Shown one piece after another: positions 31,667 to 41,703 of a DNA stretch of 64,000 nucleotides. Below the pieces are notes generated by a model. That model had not been told where the DNA came from. It was given only the letters and a program-made list of their open reading frames with translations, and did not search any database. Location: the NCBI GenBank assembly GCA_019448385.1, contig JAGTXO010000029.1, forward strand, positions 124,001 through 188,000, given 5' to 3'. The stretch comes from Diacronema lutheri (lineage: Eukaryota; Haptophyta; Pavlovophyceae; Pavlovales; Pavlovaceae). A program made the position numbers and the translations under genes. How positions within the stretch are numbered: the stretch's first letter is position 1; each line of letters begins with the position of its first letter.

Positions 31667-32845
31667 TCACTCCTCCTCCGGTTCGTGCTCCGCCTGCTCG
31701 CCCAGGCGCTCGTACCGCGCGATGCGCTCGGCCATCGCGCCCTTGCACGGCCCGAGGATCCGCTCAAACGCCGGCGTGTCGAGGCTCAGCAGCTTCAGTT
31801 CAGTCACCGCGCGGACAGTGAGCGAGCGCGGCTCGTCAGTCAGCAGTGCGCGCTCGCCAAAGTAATCGCCCGGCACGAACGTCGCGACCTGCTTTGCGCT
31901 GCCGTCGGTCGCCTCAAAAGTCCCGACGGCCTCGCCCTGCGCCCGCGCGCGCCGCGCAGGCGCGCGCTTCTGTCAGCCCGGGCCCCTCGCGCGCCTCCGC
32001 GGGCGGCTGTAGTCGCGCGCGGCGAGGGCGCGCGGCCCGCATCGCGCCGCAGACGCCGCGGGCGGCCTCCGCGCGCACCTCCTCGACGAGGAAGAACAAG
32101 GAGCCGAGCTCGCCCTGCGAGAAGATGACCTCGCCGGCACCAAACTCATGGTGCGTGAGCGCGTCGGCGAGCTTGGCGATCTGGTGCTGGTCGAGGTAGT
32201 TGAGCACGGGCATGCGCGTGAGCATCGCCGTCGACACGTCCGCGCGCTTCTGCCGGTCCGCGATCAGCAGCCGCTTGAACGTGAGGCCTTCGAGCGCCCA
32301 CAGCAGCGCGTCGGTGCGCGCGACGACGCTCGCCGCGCGCGGGCAGTTGTACATGAGCGCGAGCTCGCCAAAGGTGCCGTGTCCGTCGTACTCGCACACC
32401 ACCTGCCCGTCCTTCACCGCGTCCAGCCGGCCGCTCGCGACCACGTAAAAGTTGTCCGCGTCGTCGCCCTGAGCCATCACCTGCTCGCCCGCCGCCACCT
32501 TGCGCTCAAACATGCACTGCGGACGCGCGGGGTTGGGCCGCCGCGCGGCGCACACGCATGAGGGCGGACCAAATGCGCGGCCCAGCTGCCCGCCCGCGCG
32601 CCGCGCGCCGCTCGCACGTCGATCACGTCGAACGTCTGCTTCAGCGAGAGCCCCTGGAAGAGGAAGTTCTCCTGGATCGCGTCGCGTATGTCGGCGATCT
32701 GCTGCTCGCTCTTGGGAAACTTGGGGGCAGGCACGTACTTGGACGGCGTGATGGGCACCTCCGCAGAGACCGACGGCCTCCGGTGCAGCCCGCCACGGTA
32801 CGTCATCGGAAGGTCCGTGGGGAATTCCCTCCCAATGGCTGCCAT
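31667..32845 (-). CDS. cAMP-dependent protein kinase regulatory subunit
   Basis: 311 residues from exons 32845-32618, 32516-32079 and 31936-31667. The inhibitor site RRPSV is at about residues 22-26, a phosphorylatable substrate-like motif as in type II subunits. Two cyclic-nucleotide-binding domains follow. Site A has the full phosphate-binding cassette FGELALMYNCPRAAS; site B has FGERALLTDEPRSLT, which keeps Glu and Arg but lacks the Ala-Ala of the usual cassette. The linker IDCMFERKVAAGEQVM is also family-typical. Splicing across two introns (101 and 142 bp) is needed to join these parts. The N terminus is short and has no dimerisation/docking domain, unlike animal R subunits, so it is probably monomeric and not anchored. 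Confidence 0.92.
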
Positions 32846-33207
32846 CGGCTTCAACGCACAACGCGTCCGAAGCGTGATATGGTCGTGGCGGGGAGGCGTA
32901 AACCATAATTATTTTCAATATGTACTCATACTGGCGCCTGTAACGGCCGGCGGCGTTAACCGGCGGCCGGCCGCGTGCGCGGGCACGCCCACGAATGAGG
33001 CGGTGCCGACCGGGGCCGAAGTGGGCCGACGACTGAGGCGGACCCGAAGACGGTGGGATTCCGCCGAAGTCGGAGCTTTTCGCTTCGCACCGCTTCGCAT
33101 TCGCGACCGCCCGTGCCGTTGAGCGACGGCCACGGCAAGTGCTCGTGCCGTCGTGCGGCAGCAACGAAAGCGCAGCAACTGCGTCACTCGCCGCCGCGAT
33201 GCTCGCT

Positions 33208-33400
33208 ATATAGGGCGCGGTCCGGGCTGGTCCGGCCAGTAGGGGGCTGAGAGTACGACCCGGGTCGTACAATCAAGCAATCAAGGCCAGCCAATGAGCG
33301 CCCGAGGGGTCCGAGCGAGGCTTAGGACGAGCCTAGGACCGAGACCCCCCTCCTGACCGGCCGATTTTGAGTAGAATTCGGGGTCGAGCGGGCGCGGCGG
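33208..33400. repeat. Dispersed repeat R2 (long copy) with TATA-like end
   Basis: Begins ctatatagggcgc, contains the perfect 18-bp palindrome gtacgacccgggtcgtac (33253-33270) and ends in a stretch around gaccggccgattttgagtag and tcgagcgggcgcg. The reverse complement of 59415-59522 matches both ends, with about 85 bp of the middle missing there. No coding capacity. It lies upstream of the PKA regulatory subunit gene and downstream of the RING gene. Confidence 0.7.
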
Positions 33401-33659
33401 ACGGAGGGCCCGAGCCGGGCCGACGGAGGGTCCGACCCCGGAATGCGGGCGACCGGAAGGGCTTGGGTGGCAGACGCCCAGTACAGGTAATCGCGGGCAT
33501 TAAGAAACCGTACCATTAAGAAACTGGGGCCGAGTGCGCGGGGCATCTGCGCATTGCGCCTCGGCGCAATGCGCGCGTCGGTCGTGCACAAGAGCGACGA
33601 GCACCTCGTCTGCGTGGTGCGCCTTGGCCGCCTTGGCGGGGACCTCGTCGCCCGCTGAA

Positions 33660-34567
33660 TTATGCGCACGATCGCGCACGCTGCGCCCGCTGAATCGTGC
33701 GCACGGCGCCTTCGCGCGCCTCCGCCTCACCGAGGAGCGGCGCGAGGACGTCGAGCTGGCCCGAGATGAGTACGGGCCCGTCGGCCGCGTACGGGCAGTT
33801 GCAGTCGTCTGCAGTCGCCTTGCCGCACTTGTAGCAAAAGTCGTGGCCGCACAGGCAGTGCATGTGGTTGCAGCTGCGGCCAGAAGGGCGGCGCGCGGCG
33901 GGCGCGAAATGCATGGCGCCGTGTCAACGCCGCCGCACGCGACGAGGCGCGTCGCATCGCGTATGCTCACACGCCCCACGGTGCGCGCAGCCCGGCGAGC
34001 GCGGGACGCGGCGCGGTGTCGTGGCGCACACCCCTCCGAGCGCTGCACGAGGACGTGGCAGCGCGGGCACGCCTGCGTGTTGCGCTTGGCCCACTCGCTG
34101 AACGCGTCGCCGGCAAGAAAGATGTTGCGGAGGTGCTCCATTCGGTCCGCAAACTTGATCTGCGTCCACGCCGCGTGCAGCTCAGGCGCGAGCCGCCTCA
34201 CGTCCTTGTCGGCAAGCTTCTCGCCGCACCGTTCGCCCATGCAGCGCAGCTCGGAGCGGCGTTCACGCACGCCGAGCGCGACGTGGGCAACCCAGCACGC
34301 CGCACAAAAGCGGTGCTTGCACGAGACGTGCGGCAGGAGTGAGGAGGGCACGAGCATTGCCGCCTCCAGGCACACGCCGCACGTCGAGATCACATGCTGG
34401 CCGGCGCGGCAGCGGCCGCAGGTGGCGCCGAGCGTGTCTGCGGTCTCCGCCTGTGCGGCGAGCTCGAGCTTGGTGCGCCAAATGGTCTTCTCGCACACGA
34501 TGCACGCGCGCGCGCCAAAGCGCTCGACGTGACGCGGCGGCGCGACGGCGGCGCGGACGAGGTTCAT
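33660..34567 (-). CDS. RING/RBR-like zinc-binding ubiquitin ligase
   Basis: 249 residues from exons 34567-34032 and 33873-33660. The intron (GTGTGC...CAG, 158 bp) splits the second zinc module, and splicing gives CPRCHVLVQRSEGCNHMHCLCGHDFCYKCG, a textbook RING2 of RBR ligases including the catalytic-type Cys position. The first module has CGVCLEA...VSCKHRFCAACW. The 60 or so residues between them (LAPELHAAWTQIKFADRMEHLRN) lack the Cys/His set of an IBR. So this is a reduced RBR or a double-RING protein. It presumably transfers ubiquitin; substrate unknown. A short duplication around cgctgaat(t/c)...gcgcac lies at the 3' end. Confidence 0.75.
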
Positions 34568-34693
34568 GGGTCGGGGGACCAGTCCTCCCGGTTCGCGCCT
34601 TTCTAATTTTAGTACTGTCCGGGAACCCTAAAAGGCCCTTTGCGTGTTCTTTTGGCTCACGAGTCACTCAGTGCGGACTTGGCCAAGTCAGGA

Positions 34694-36074
34694 TCAGCCC
34701 GTGAGCTGCGTCATCTGTGTCTTGCTCTTCTCGACCCACATGACGTACTTGGCCACCTGCGTCGGGTTCAAGATGAGCCGAAGCCCGCCGAGCACCTTGT
34801 GCTGGTTCTTGATATGTTCCTCGATCTTGCCCTTGAGCTCCTCGACGAGCTTGGAGCACGACACGAGGATCTCGCGGTCCTGCCAGCCCGCGCGACCGGC
34901 GCACGGCGCATCACGCGCGCGATCGCGGTTGGCGGCGTGCGCGCGTGCGCGCACGCGCGTGCCCGCACGGTCGCGGTCGCGGTCGCGGGCGGTCGCTCAG
35001 CGTCACCAAGTGAATCCTTGCCCTGTGCGTGCTCAGCGCCTCCATCTGCAGCGGCGAGAGGTTGAGGTCCGACGCGATGAGCCCGAGCATCGCCGAGCCC
35101 ACCGACGGCCGCCGCGTCAGCTCGCTCTCCAAGTCGGCCGCCGCGTCGCCGTTCGCGCCCGCGGCCGCCGACGCGGAAGGCCGCTCGCGCTTCACGCCGG
35201 CCGCCGCGCCGCGCGCGGCCGGCACGGATGCGGCAGCGTGCGGCTCGGGTTTGATGGCGGCGACGCCCACGCCCGCGCCCGCGCCCGCGCCCACCGCCGC
35301 CGCGCCTCCGATCGAGTTCGAAAAGGCGAGCGCGACGAGCGCGGAAGGTTCAAGAATCTCCTCGATGATCTCGACGTAGCCAAGCATCACGCTCTCGCGC
35401 GAGCGCTTCGAGCCGACGTAGCGCTCGATGAGTTGGTTCGCTTCGGGCTGGAGTTGCTCGACAGAGCGGCGGCGCAGCAGCATCGCCATCTGCGCCAGAT
35501 GCTCCGTCTTCTCGTCGGCGCTCGCGGGCGCGCCGTGCGCGAGCGCCGCGGCGGCGCACGCTCCGCCGTCAGCGCGCGCCGCGGCGGCGGGCGCGGCAGC
35601 GCCGACGGCAGCGGCGGCGCCGACGGCGAATGGTGGCGCGGGGGCGGGCGGCACGGCCGCCACGGCCGCGCGACGGCTCGCCACTTTCGCCTTCGCCGCG
35701 GCGATGTCCGCCTGCAGCTTGGCCACGTCGCCCTCGAGCCCCTGCACGTACGATTTGTGCCGCCGGCGCGCATCGCGCGCGGCCTGCGCCTTGCGCGCCA
35801 TGCGAAGCTGCACCTTTTGGTCCTTCTTGCCGCCGCCGGCGCCGGAATTGGAACCCTCACGGCTCCCGCCCGCGCCGCCGCCCTCGTCGCCGCCCAACCC
35901 GGCCGCAGAGTCGAGGTTCGCGAGCAGCCCGTACGGGTCGGCGGCCGGGTCGAGGTCGTCGCCGTTCGCCTTGCCCATCGCCTTCTCGCCGGCGGCCCAG
36001 AGGAAGCACGAGGCGAGATCGTCATCCACAAACTCGCGCACCTTGAGCAAATCGGCCAGTTCGACCTCCGCCAT
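34694..36074 (-). CDS. bZIP transcription factor
   Basis: 417 residues from exons 36074-35007 and 34879-34694 (127-bp GTGACG...CAG intron). The basic region LRMARKAQAARDARRRHKSYVQGLE is followed by a leucine-zipper-like helix DVAKLQADIAAAKAKV. A long Ala-rich linker leads to a C-terminal helical domain. Its last exon contains LILNPTQVAKYVMWVEKSKTQM, resembling the C-terminal motif of plant and algal bZIP proteins (compare the TGA/DOG1-like region). The DNA target cannot be read from sequence. An ATG 87 bp further upstream is possible, but MAEVELADLL is favoured because the extension is only basic low-complexity. It is divergent from DNAJC25, starts 133 bp apart. Confidence 0.8.
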
Positions 36075-36207
36075 GCCGCGCGGCCCGCCGCGCCGCGCGC
36101 CTCGCTGCCTCCGCCGCGACCTCGATCGGCAAGCGGATAAAAGCCAATTGGAACCGCTCAAAAGGGCCTATTGCCTGGTAAAAGACAAAAGGGTGCGGGC
36201 ATTCATA

Positions 36208-37518
36208 ATGTGGCGCGCCACGTGCGCCGCGTGCGCGGTTCTGTGCGCGCTCGCGCTGGTGCGCGCGGACGTGAACACGGAATGGCGCGAGGGTATGGCG
36301 CCCAAGCTCGATGGCCCGTACTGCGGCCAGGCCAACTGCTATACGCTCCTCGGCGTGCCGCGCACCGCTGAGCCCGCCGAGATCCGGAAGGCGTACCGCG
36401 CGCTCGCCAAGGAGGCGCACCCCGACAAGAATCCGAACGCGGACCGCGCAAAGTTCCAGCAGATCGCGGCAGCGTACGAAGTGCTGATGGGCGAGGGAAG
36501 CCGCCGCGCTTACGACTGGGGTCTCGAGAACCCGCAGCTCCTCGCCAGGCACCTCGCGCAGTTCAGGCCGATCCGGTCGATCCCGAACGCCGACGTGCGC
36601 CTCATCATCGTCCTCGCGCTCGTCGTCGTGTCGGCGCTGCAGTGGCAGTACCGTAAGCACAACTACGCGCGTGGGCAGCTCGTACTCCGCGTCGCCCACG
36701 GCCGCCGCTTCGAGGCGCTCGCAACTGACGCGCTTGCCAAGGCGGGCGTGCCGCCGGCGGACGCGAAGCGGCTCGTCGCCGCCGAGCTCGACGCGGCCGC
36801 CGCGCACGTGGAGGCGAAGAAGGGCGGGCGGAGCGGTGGCGCGGCGGCTAAGGCGACCAAGAAGGGCACCGCGTCCGCCGCCGCCGCCGCCGCCGCGCCC
36901 GACGGCGCGGCGCGCGCGCCCGAGGTCGCGGACGCGCTCGACCGCGTTGACCTGCAGCTCCTCGTCGAGACGGGCCTGGTCTCGCGCTTCACCAAGCCAG
37001 AGGTAGCCGATTTGGTTGTCGTGCAGGCGCTCTGCGCGCCGCTCACCATCGCTCGCTGGCTCGCGTGGTACGTCCGTTGGCTCGTGCAGGTGCGTATTCT
37101 GCAGCGCTGCACGCTGCAGCGCCGCGCGCCGTCTGCGCGCGCAAGCCGGCGCGCGGCGTGCGTCTCACCAGGCACGCCGCCGGGTGCGTCGCGGCGAGTT
37201 GGTGTGGCGGGAGCGCGCGGTGCCGCGGAGGCGCGCGCCGATGATGACCTCACCGAGTCCCCCCCCCCCCCCCCCGCCCCCACCCCCCTTCCCCTCACGT
37301 GTCAGTTTGATATCCTTGGGCAGCCGTACGGCGAGGCAGAGCAGGCGTACCTCACGCGCACGCGCTGCGGCCTGTCGGAGAAGCAGTGGGCCGCCATCGA
37401 CGACGCGCAGCGCGCCGAGCTGCTCGCGCAGCGGCTGTGGGAGGGGGAGCAGGAGGAGACGGAGCCAAGTAGCGGGAAGGGAAAAAGCGGCAAGGGGCGG
37501 GCCAAGAAGAACAAGTGA
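36208..37518 (+). CDS. DNAJC25: DNAJC25-like J-domain membrane protein
   Basis: 364 residues from exons 36208-37089 and 37306-37518. A signal sequence (TCAACAVLCALALVRA) precedes a J domain with CYTLLGVPRTAEPAEIRKAY and the HPD motif in EAHPDKNPNA, then a membrane span (VRLIIVLALVVVSALQW) and a C-terminal part. After splicing the latter reads WYVRWLVQFDILGQPYGEAEQAYL, as in DNAJC25. Expected in the ER membrane with the J domain in the lumen, as an Hsp70 co-chaperone. The 216-bp intron has a C-only tract of 17 bases just before its acceptor, and is in frame without a stop. Confidence 0.9.
   Translation: MWRATCAACAVLCALALVRADVNTEWREGMAPKLDGPYCGQANCYTLLGVPRTAEPAEIRKAYRALAKEAHPDKNPNADRAKFQQIAAAYEVLMGEGSRRAYDWGLENPQLLARHLAQFRPIRSIPNADVRLIIVLALVVVSALQWQYRKHNYARGQLVLRVAHGRRFEALATDALAKAGVPPADAKRLVAAELDAAAAHVEAKKGGRSGGAAAKATKKGTASAAAAAAAPDGAARAPEVADALDRVDLQLLVETGLVSRFTKPEVADLVVVQALCAPLTIARWLAWYVRWLVQVRILQRCTLQRRAPSARASRRAACVSPGTPPGASRRVGVAGARGAAEARADDDLTESPPPPPAPTPLPLTCQFDILGQPYGEAEQAYLTRTRCGLSEKQWAAIDDAQRAELLAQRLWEGEQEETEPSSGKGKSGKGRAKKNK
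37259..37275 (+). repeat. Poly-C tract before a splice acceptor
   Basis: 17 consecutive C in the DNAJC25 intron, about 30 bp upstream of the CAG acceptor at 37303-37305, filling the place of a polypyrimidine tract. Confidence 0.85.
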
Positions 37519-37614
37519 CTGCACCGGCCAGAATGGACGGATGCGCTCGGCGGCGTTTGCGACTGTCGTCGTCCGTCTAGTGACTTTTTAAACCGGAAAA
37601 AGCTCTGCAAGATC

Positions 37615-38220
37615 ATGGCGGACGGCAAAGGTTGGTTTGGCCGCTCCTCCGCGAGGATGCGGACGGCAAAGGTTTGGCCCGGCGTCTGACGCCGCCCGTG
37701 TCGCCCACACCCCGCCCCGCTGCGCTCTGCTGCGCCGCGCAGAGGCCGTGCGCGAGGGCAAAGGTACGCTCACGAGCGCGCTGGCCGTCGCTCGCTCGCG
37801 CGGCGCGCGCACGCGTGCGCCTTCTCACCCGCGCGCGCACATCGCTCTCGGGCGCGCCTTGCAGTCATCGTGAGCTTCCGCAACGTCGGCGCGGCGCCCG
37901 CTCTCCGCCAAAGCAAGTTTCGGATAGACGCGGAGCAGCGCTTTGGCGCGGTCACGACGTTTTTGCGCAAGCAGCTGCAGACGGCAGACGCCGAGTCTCT
38001 CGTGAGGCGCGCCCGCATGGCCTGGCCGCGCGCGCAGCGTCTGACGGGATCACGCGCGCCAATGCTCTGCCCCGCGTTTCCTGACCGCGTGCGCCAGTTC
38101 GTGTACGTGAACGCGGCCTTCGCGCCGTCGCCCGATGAGCTCATCGCGGACGTCGCGCGCTGCTTTCATGTGGACGGTGTGCTCAGCCTTCATTACTGCA
38201 CGACGCCCGCGTGGGGATGA
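37615..38220 (+). CDS. ATG12: ATG12 ubiquitin-like autophagy protein
   Basis: 98 residues from four exons: 37615-37630 (16 nt), 37743-37763 (21 nt), 37865-38001 and 38098-38220. The two tiny exons join in phase to give MADGKEAVREGKVIVSFRNVG. The core has APALRQSKFRIDAEQRFGAV, FLRKQL and, after the last splice, FVYVNAAFAPSPDELIADV. It ends HYCTTPAWG, and the terminal Gly is directly exposed, as needed for conjugation to ATG5 by ATG7 and ATG10. It lacks the N-terminal extension of the animal protein. Exons 1 and 2 are deduced from phase and donor/acceptor sites and from the match to the start of the family fold, so they deserve a transcript check. Confidence 0.88.
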
Positions 38221-38568
38221 CGCTGCGCAGCCGCCATCCGCGGGGCCCGGCCGCGTGCGCCACGTCATCTTTTCAGGAGGGGGCACGAGCTTGTTGCCCC
38301 TCGCGGCCTGCGCCTGCACGGTGCACCGTGCCGCGGTGCCGGTGCCTGTGCACGGTCTCGCCCACGTGCGGGCACTGCATTGGGCGACGGCAGACTGAGA
38401 CTGAGATGGCAGACGCCAGCGGGTGTCCAAGGGCCACGGCGACGGCCGCGCACCCTCGGGCCTTGGCGCGGCTCGCGCCCGCGCGCTTTGCGGCCGATGC
38501 GAGGCGCCACGGGCCACGGTCCGACCCTGGGCGGGCCACGGCGAGCGCTGCGCCACGAGCCGTTTGGC
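38221..38568. other. Convergent intergenic region
   Basis: About 350 bp between the stops of ATG12 and the kleisin gene. Frames are open by composition only; no motif or repeat was recognised. Confidence 0.4.
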
Positions 38569-41500
38569 TCAGCGCGATGCAACGTCGGCGGCAGTGCGAT
38601 CGAAGCGTTCAGTCTTGTGCACGGCAATGTCAGCGTACGGCTCGTGCTGCGAGAGCGAGACGAGGTTGTGCGTGGCGAGGAAGAGGAGCTCCTGGAAGCA
38701 GCCAGCGACGACGCGCCGGCGCGACGCGCACGGCTTCGTCGACGCCGCCATCGCCTGCGCGCGTGGGCCGTCGCACGGGGCGGGCGGCGTCAAGTGCGGT
38801 GCGCGCGCGCGCGTGTCGCGCACGTTTCAGCTCTGGCAGTCGGGCGCCCGTGCGCGTCGCGTTGAGCAGCTCGCGCGCGCGCCGTGCCCGGCTGCACACC
38901 TTGTAGGAGAGCGCGTCGTCGCCCGTCTCGTCGAACGTGGCGCGCAGCACGGCGAACATCTTCTGCGTGCGCGTCGACCAGCCGACCTGCGCGCGAAGGG
39001 GGAAGGGGGGGGGGGGGGGGGAGGGGGGGCGGCGAGGGAGGCGGAGGCGGAGGCGGAGGCACCGATGGGCGCGCATGCGCGCCGCGGGCCGGCGGACGGC
39101 GCGCCCGCGCCGAGCGCCGCGCGCGCTGCTCGCCGCACGCACGCACGCGGCGCGCACGCGCGCACCCGCTGCTCGCCCGACGCGGCGTTCGACGCGTCCG
39201 CGCCGCCCTCCGCGCCGTCGACGGTCGGAAGCTCGATGCCGTACGCCTCGACATTGGCGAGAGGCGCCGCGAGACGCGCCGATGCACCGCCGTCCACCTC
39301 GCGCTCGCCATCGACGCCGCCGGCGCCATCGTATTCGGCAAGCGCGTAGACATGCGCGTCCGCGCCCGCCGCGTCCTCCGCGTAGCCCCCGACGTCGGCC
39401 ATCGCCTCGTCGGGCAGCGCGACGTCGGCACCGGCGTCGGCAAGGACGAGCGCGTGCTCGCCCTCGTCGCCGCGCGCGCCGTCGGCGTCGGCGTCGGCGC
39501 GCGCCGCGTCCGCGTCGGCCGCGGCGGCCGCGAGGCGCGCGGCCGCGTCGGCGGCGGCGGCGGCGTCCTCGGCGGCGGCCGCCGCGCCGCGGCGGCGCTT
39601 GCCGCCCGAGAGGCTGGCGGCGAGCGAGCCGGCCGAGCCCGGCGCTGGCGCGAGATACGGCCGCGCCTTGTACGCGCGCGCGAGCTCGGCCGGCTCGGCT
39701 GCAAAGACGGGCGCAGCGAAGAGCGTCGCGGCGTCGGCGGAGGCGATCGCCTTGGCGCGCGCGGCGAGCAGGCTCGCGGCGTGCGGCTCGCGTGCAGCGC
39801 TCGCGTTGCCGTCGGTGGCCGCGCGAGCACCGGGCGTGCGCGCCGCGCCGTGCGCCGCGCCCGCGCGCGCGGGCGAGAGCCCGTCGGCGGCTGCGTGGGT
39901 AGCGTGCGGCGCGCGCAGCGTCGGCGCCGCGTCCGCGAGGTGTTCCTTCATCACCGCACCGCTGATCAGCGTCTGCGCGTCGAGGATGAGCTGCGCGCTG
40001 CGCGCGGCGGCGGCGCCCGCGCCACGTCGCCCGCGCGCGCGCTGCCGTGCGCCAACCGCGGCCGAGCCGGGCGGGCCGACGACGGAGGGCGTCCGGGCGC
40101 CGCGCGCGTCGGCCTCGTCGGCCGCCGCGAGGAGCAGCGTGCGCATCGCGTTGGACGGCGTGCCGTCGGCGCCGAGCATGACATCGTCGAGAGGCACATC
40201 CACCGTGCCGGCCGCGAGCCCACCGCCGTCGCCGTCGCCCGGCAGCAGCTCCGCGTCGGCGAGCGCATCGTATCCGCCGTCGTATCCGCCGCCGCCGCCG
40301 CCACCGCCGTCGGCGCCGTCGAAGCCGTCGAGGCCGGGTGGCAGGGCTATCTCGCCGCTGAAGTGTGAGGGGCGGAGGCGGCCGGCGGCCTGCTCGCCGC
40401 CCGCGCCGCGCGCCAGCTCAAGCTCGAGATCGAGCTCGCCGCCGAGCGCCGCGCCGCCGAGCGAGCGCCGCGCCGACGCGTCGCGGCGAAGGATCTCCTC
40501 CTCCGCCTCGTCGGTCGCGCCCGCCTCCTCCTCGTCGCCGCGCGCGCGCGCGGCGGCGCGGCGCGCGGCCGAGGCGCGCGCGGCGGGCGTGCCGCGCGCG
40601 CCGGCCGCGTCGAAGAGCTCAAAATCGTCCGTCGGGCCGAAGCCGAGGCCCTGGTAGCCCAGCTCGCCGTCGTGCGCGCCGATGCCAAATGGGTCGTCCA
40701 CGCCGACGTGGAGCGAGCCTGCATGCTCGTCGGCATCCGCGAGGGTGTGGTCGCGCGCGGCGCGGCCGGCGGCGCGCGCGCTCGCGCCGCCGTCGCCCGG
40801 CGTCGCCATCACGCCCGCCGACGCGCCGAGCGCGGGCAGCTCGAGCGTCTCATACGGCGCGTTGGCGTACGCGGCGAGGTCGAGGTCGAGCGTGGGCGGA
40901 GCGGGCGCGTTGGCTGGCAACGTGACCTCGTCGAAGCGGCGCGCGCTCGCGTCGGGCGGGAGGTCGACGGCTGTCGGGTTGAACGCGAGGCGCACACGGA
41001 TCACCGCCTCGCTCGCGTCGTCGAGCAAGTAGTCCACCTGCGCGACGCGAGACCGGCGGGACCGGCGGCCGATCCGCGCGAGCGCGGCGCGCCGAGGCGC
41101 GCAGGCGGCGGCGAGGCGTGAGGCGCGAGGCGGGGCGGCGGCGGCGCGAGGCGCGCGCGCGTCGGCCAGGAGCGAGCGTACGTGCGCGCGCGCGCGTGCG
41201 ACGCGAGGCACATGGCGGCGGCGCGGCGAGCGAGCGGCGACCGCGCGGCGCGCGCGCGCGCATGCGCTCAGCGCTCGGCCGCGCGCGGCGGACCTGGCGC
41301 GAGAAGATGCGGACGATGCCGAGGAGGAGGTGGCCGGAGATGCGCAGCGCGAGCTGCCCGTTCTCAGTCTCGATCACCTCAGCCACCGTACCGTGCACGT
41401 CCGTCTTGATGATCGCGCCCTTGTGCAGCTTCTTTTCGAGGTGCGCGGCGAGCCACGCGTTGCCGAGTGGCGTGCCGCGCTTCGTGAGGAGCGCGGTGGC

Positions 41501-41632
41501 CGGCTTGGGCTGCTGCTGCCGCGCGGCGCGCACGCGGGACGAGCGGCTGAGCGCGCGCGACGCGCGCGCGCTGACAGCGCGTCCTGGGATGACGCCGGCT
41601 CACGCACTCACCGTTGCCGCGGCCGCTACCAT
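38569..41632 (-). CDS. RAD21: Kleisin subunit of cohesin (RAD21/REC8 family)
   Basis: 795 residues from exons 41632-41612, 41515-41294, 41037-39166, 38986-38900 and 38754-38569. The N-terminal kleisin domain reads LLTKRGTPLGNAWLAAHLEKKLHKG, then LALRISGHLLLGIVRIFSRQ-VDYLLDDASEAVIRVRLAF, matching RAD21 across two splice sites. The long middle is acidic and Ala-rich with no clear separase site assigned. The C-terminal winged helix is GWSTRTQKMFAVLRATF, CFQELLFLATHNLVSLSQHEPYADI, which binds the SMC1 head. Exon 1 has only 21 nt (MVAAAAT) with a GTGAGT donor, and its acceptor is a run of three CAGs. The intron before exon 4 has a long C tract. The start of the last exon is the least certain boundary. 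RAD21 versus meiotic REC8 not resolved. Confidence 0.88.
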
Positions 41633-41703
41633 TGCGCTGGCCAACACTCTCCCGCTCTTCGCTTCCCGAGCGCGGAACCTCAAATCAAAGCTTGCTGCCT
41701 GCG

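Noticed and set aside
37090-37305. Coding insert in DNAJC25
   Set aside because: In frame and stop-free, but it begins GTGCGT, ends CAG, holds a C homopolymer, and its removal restores the family sequence.
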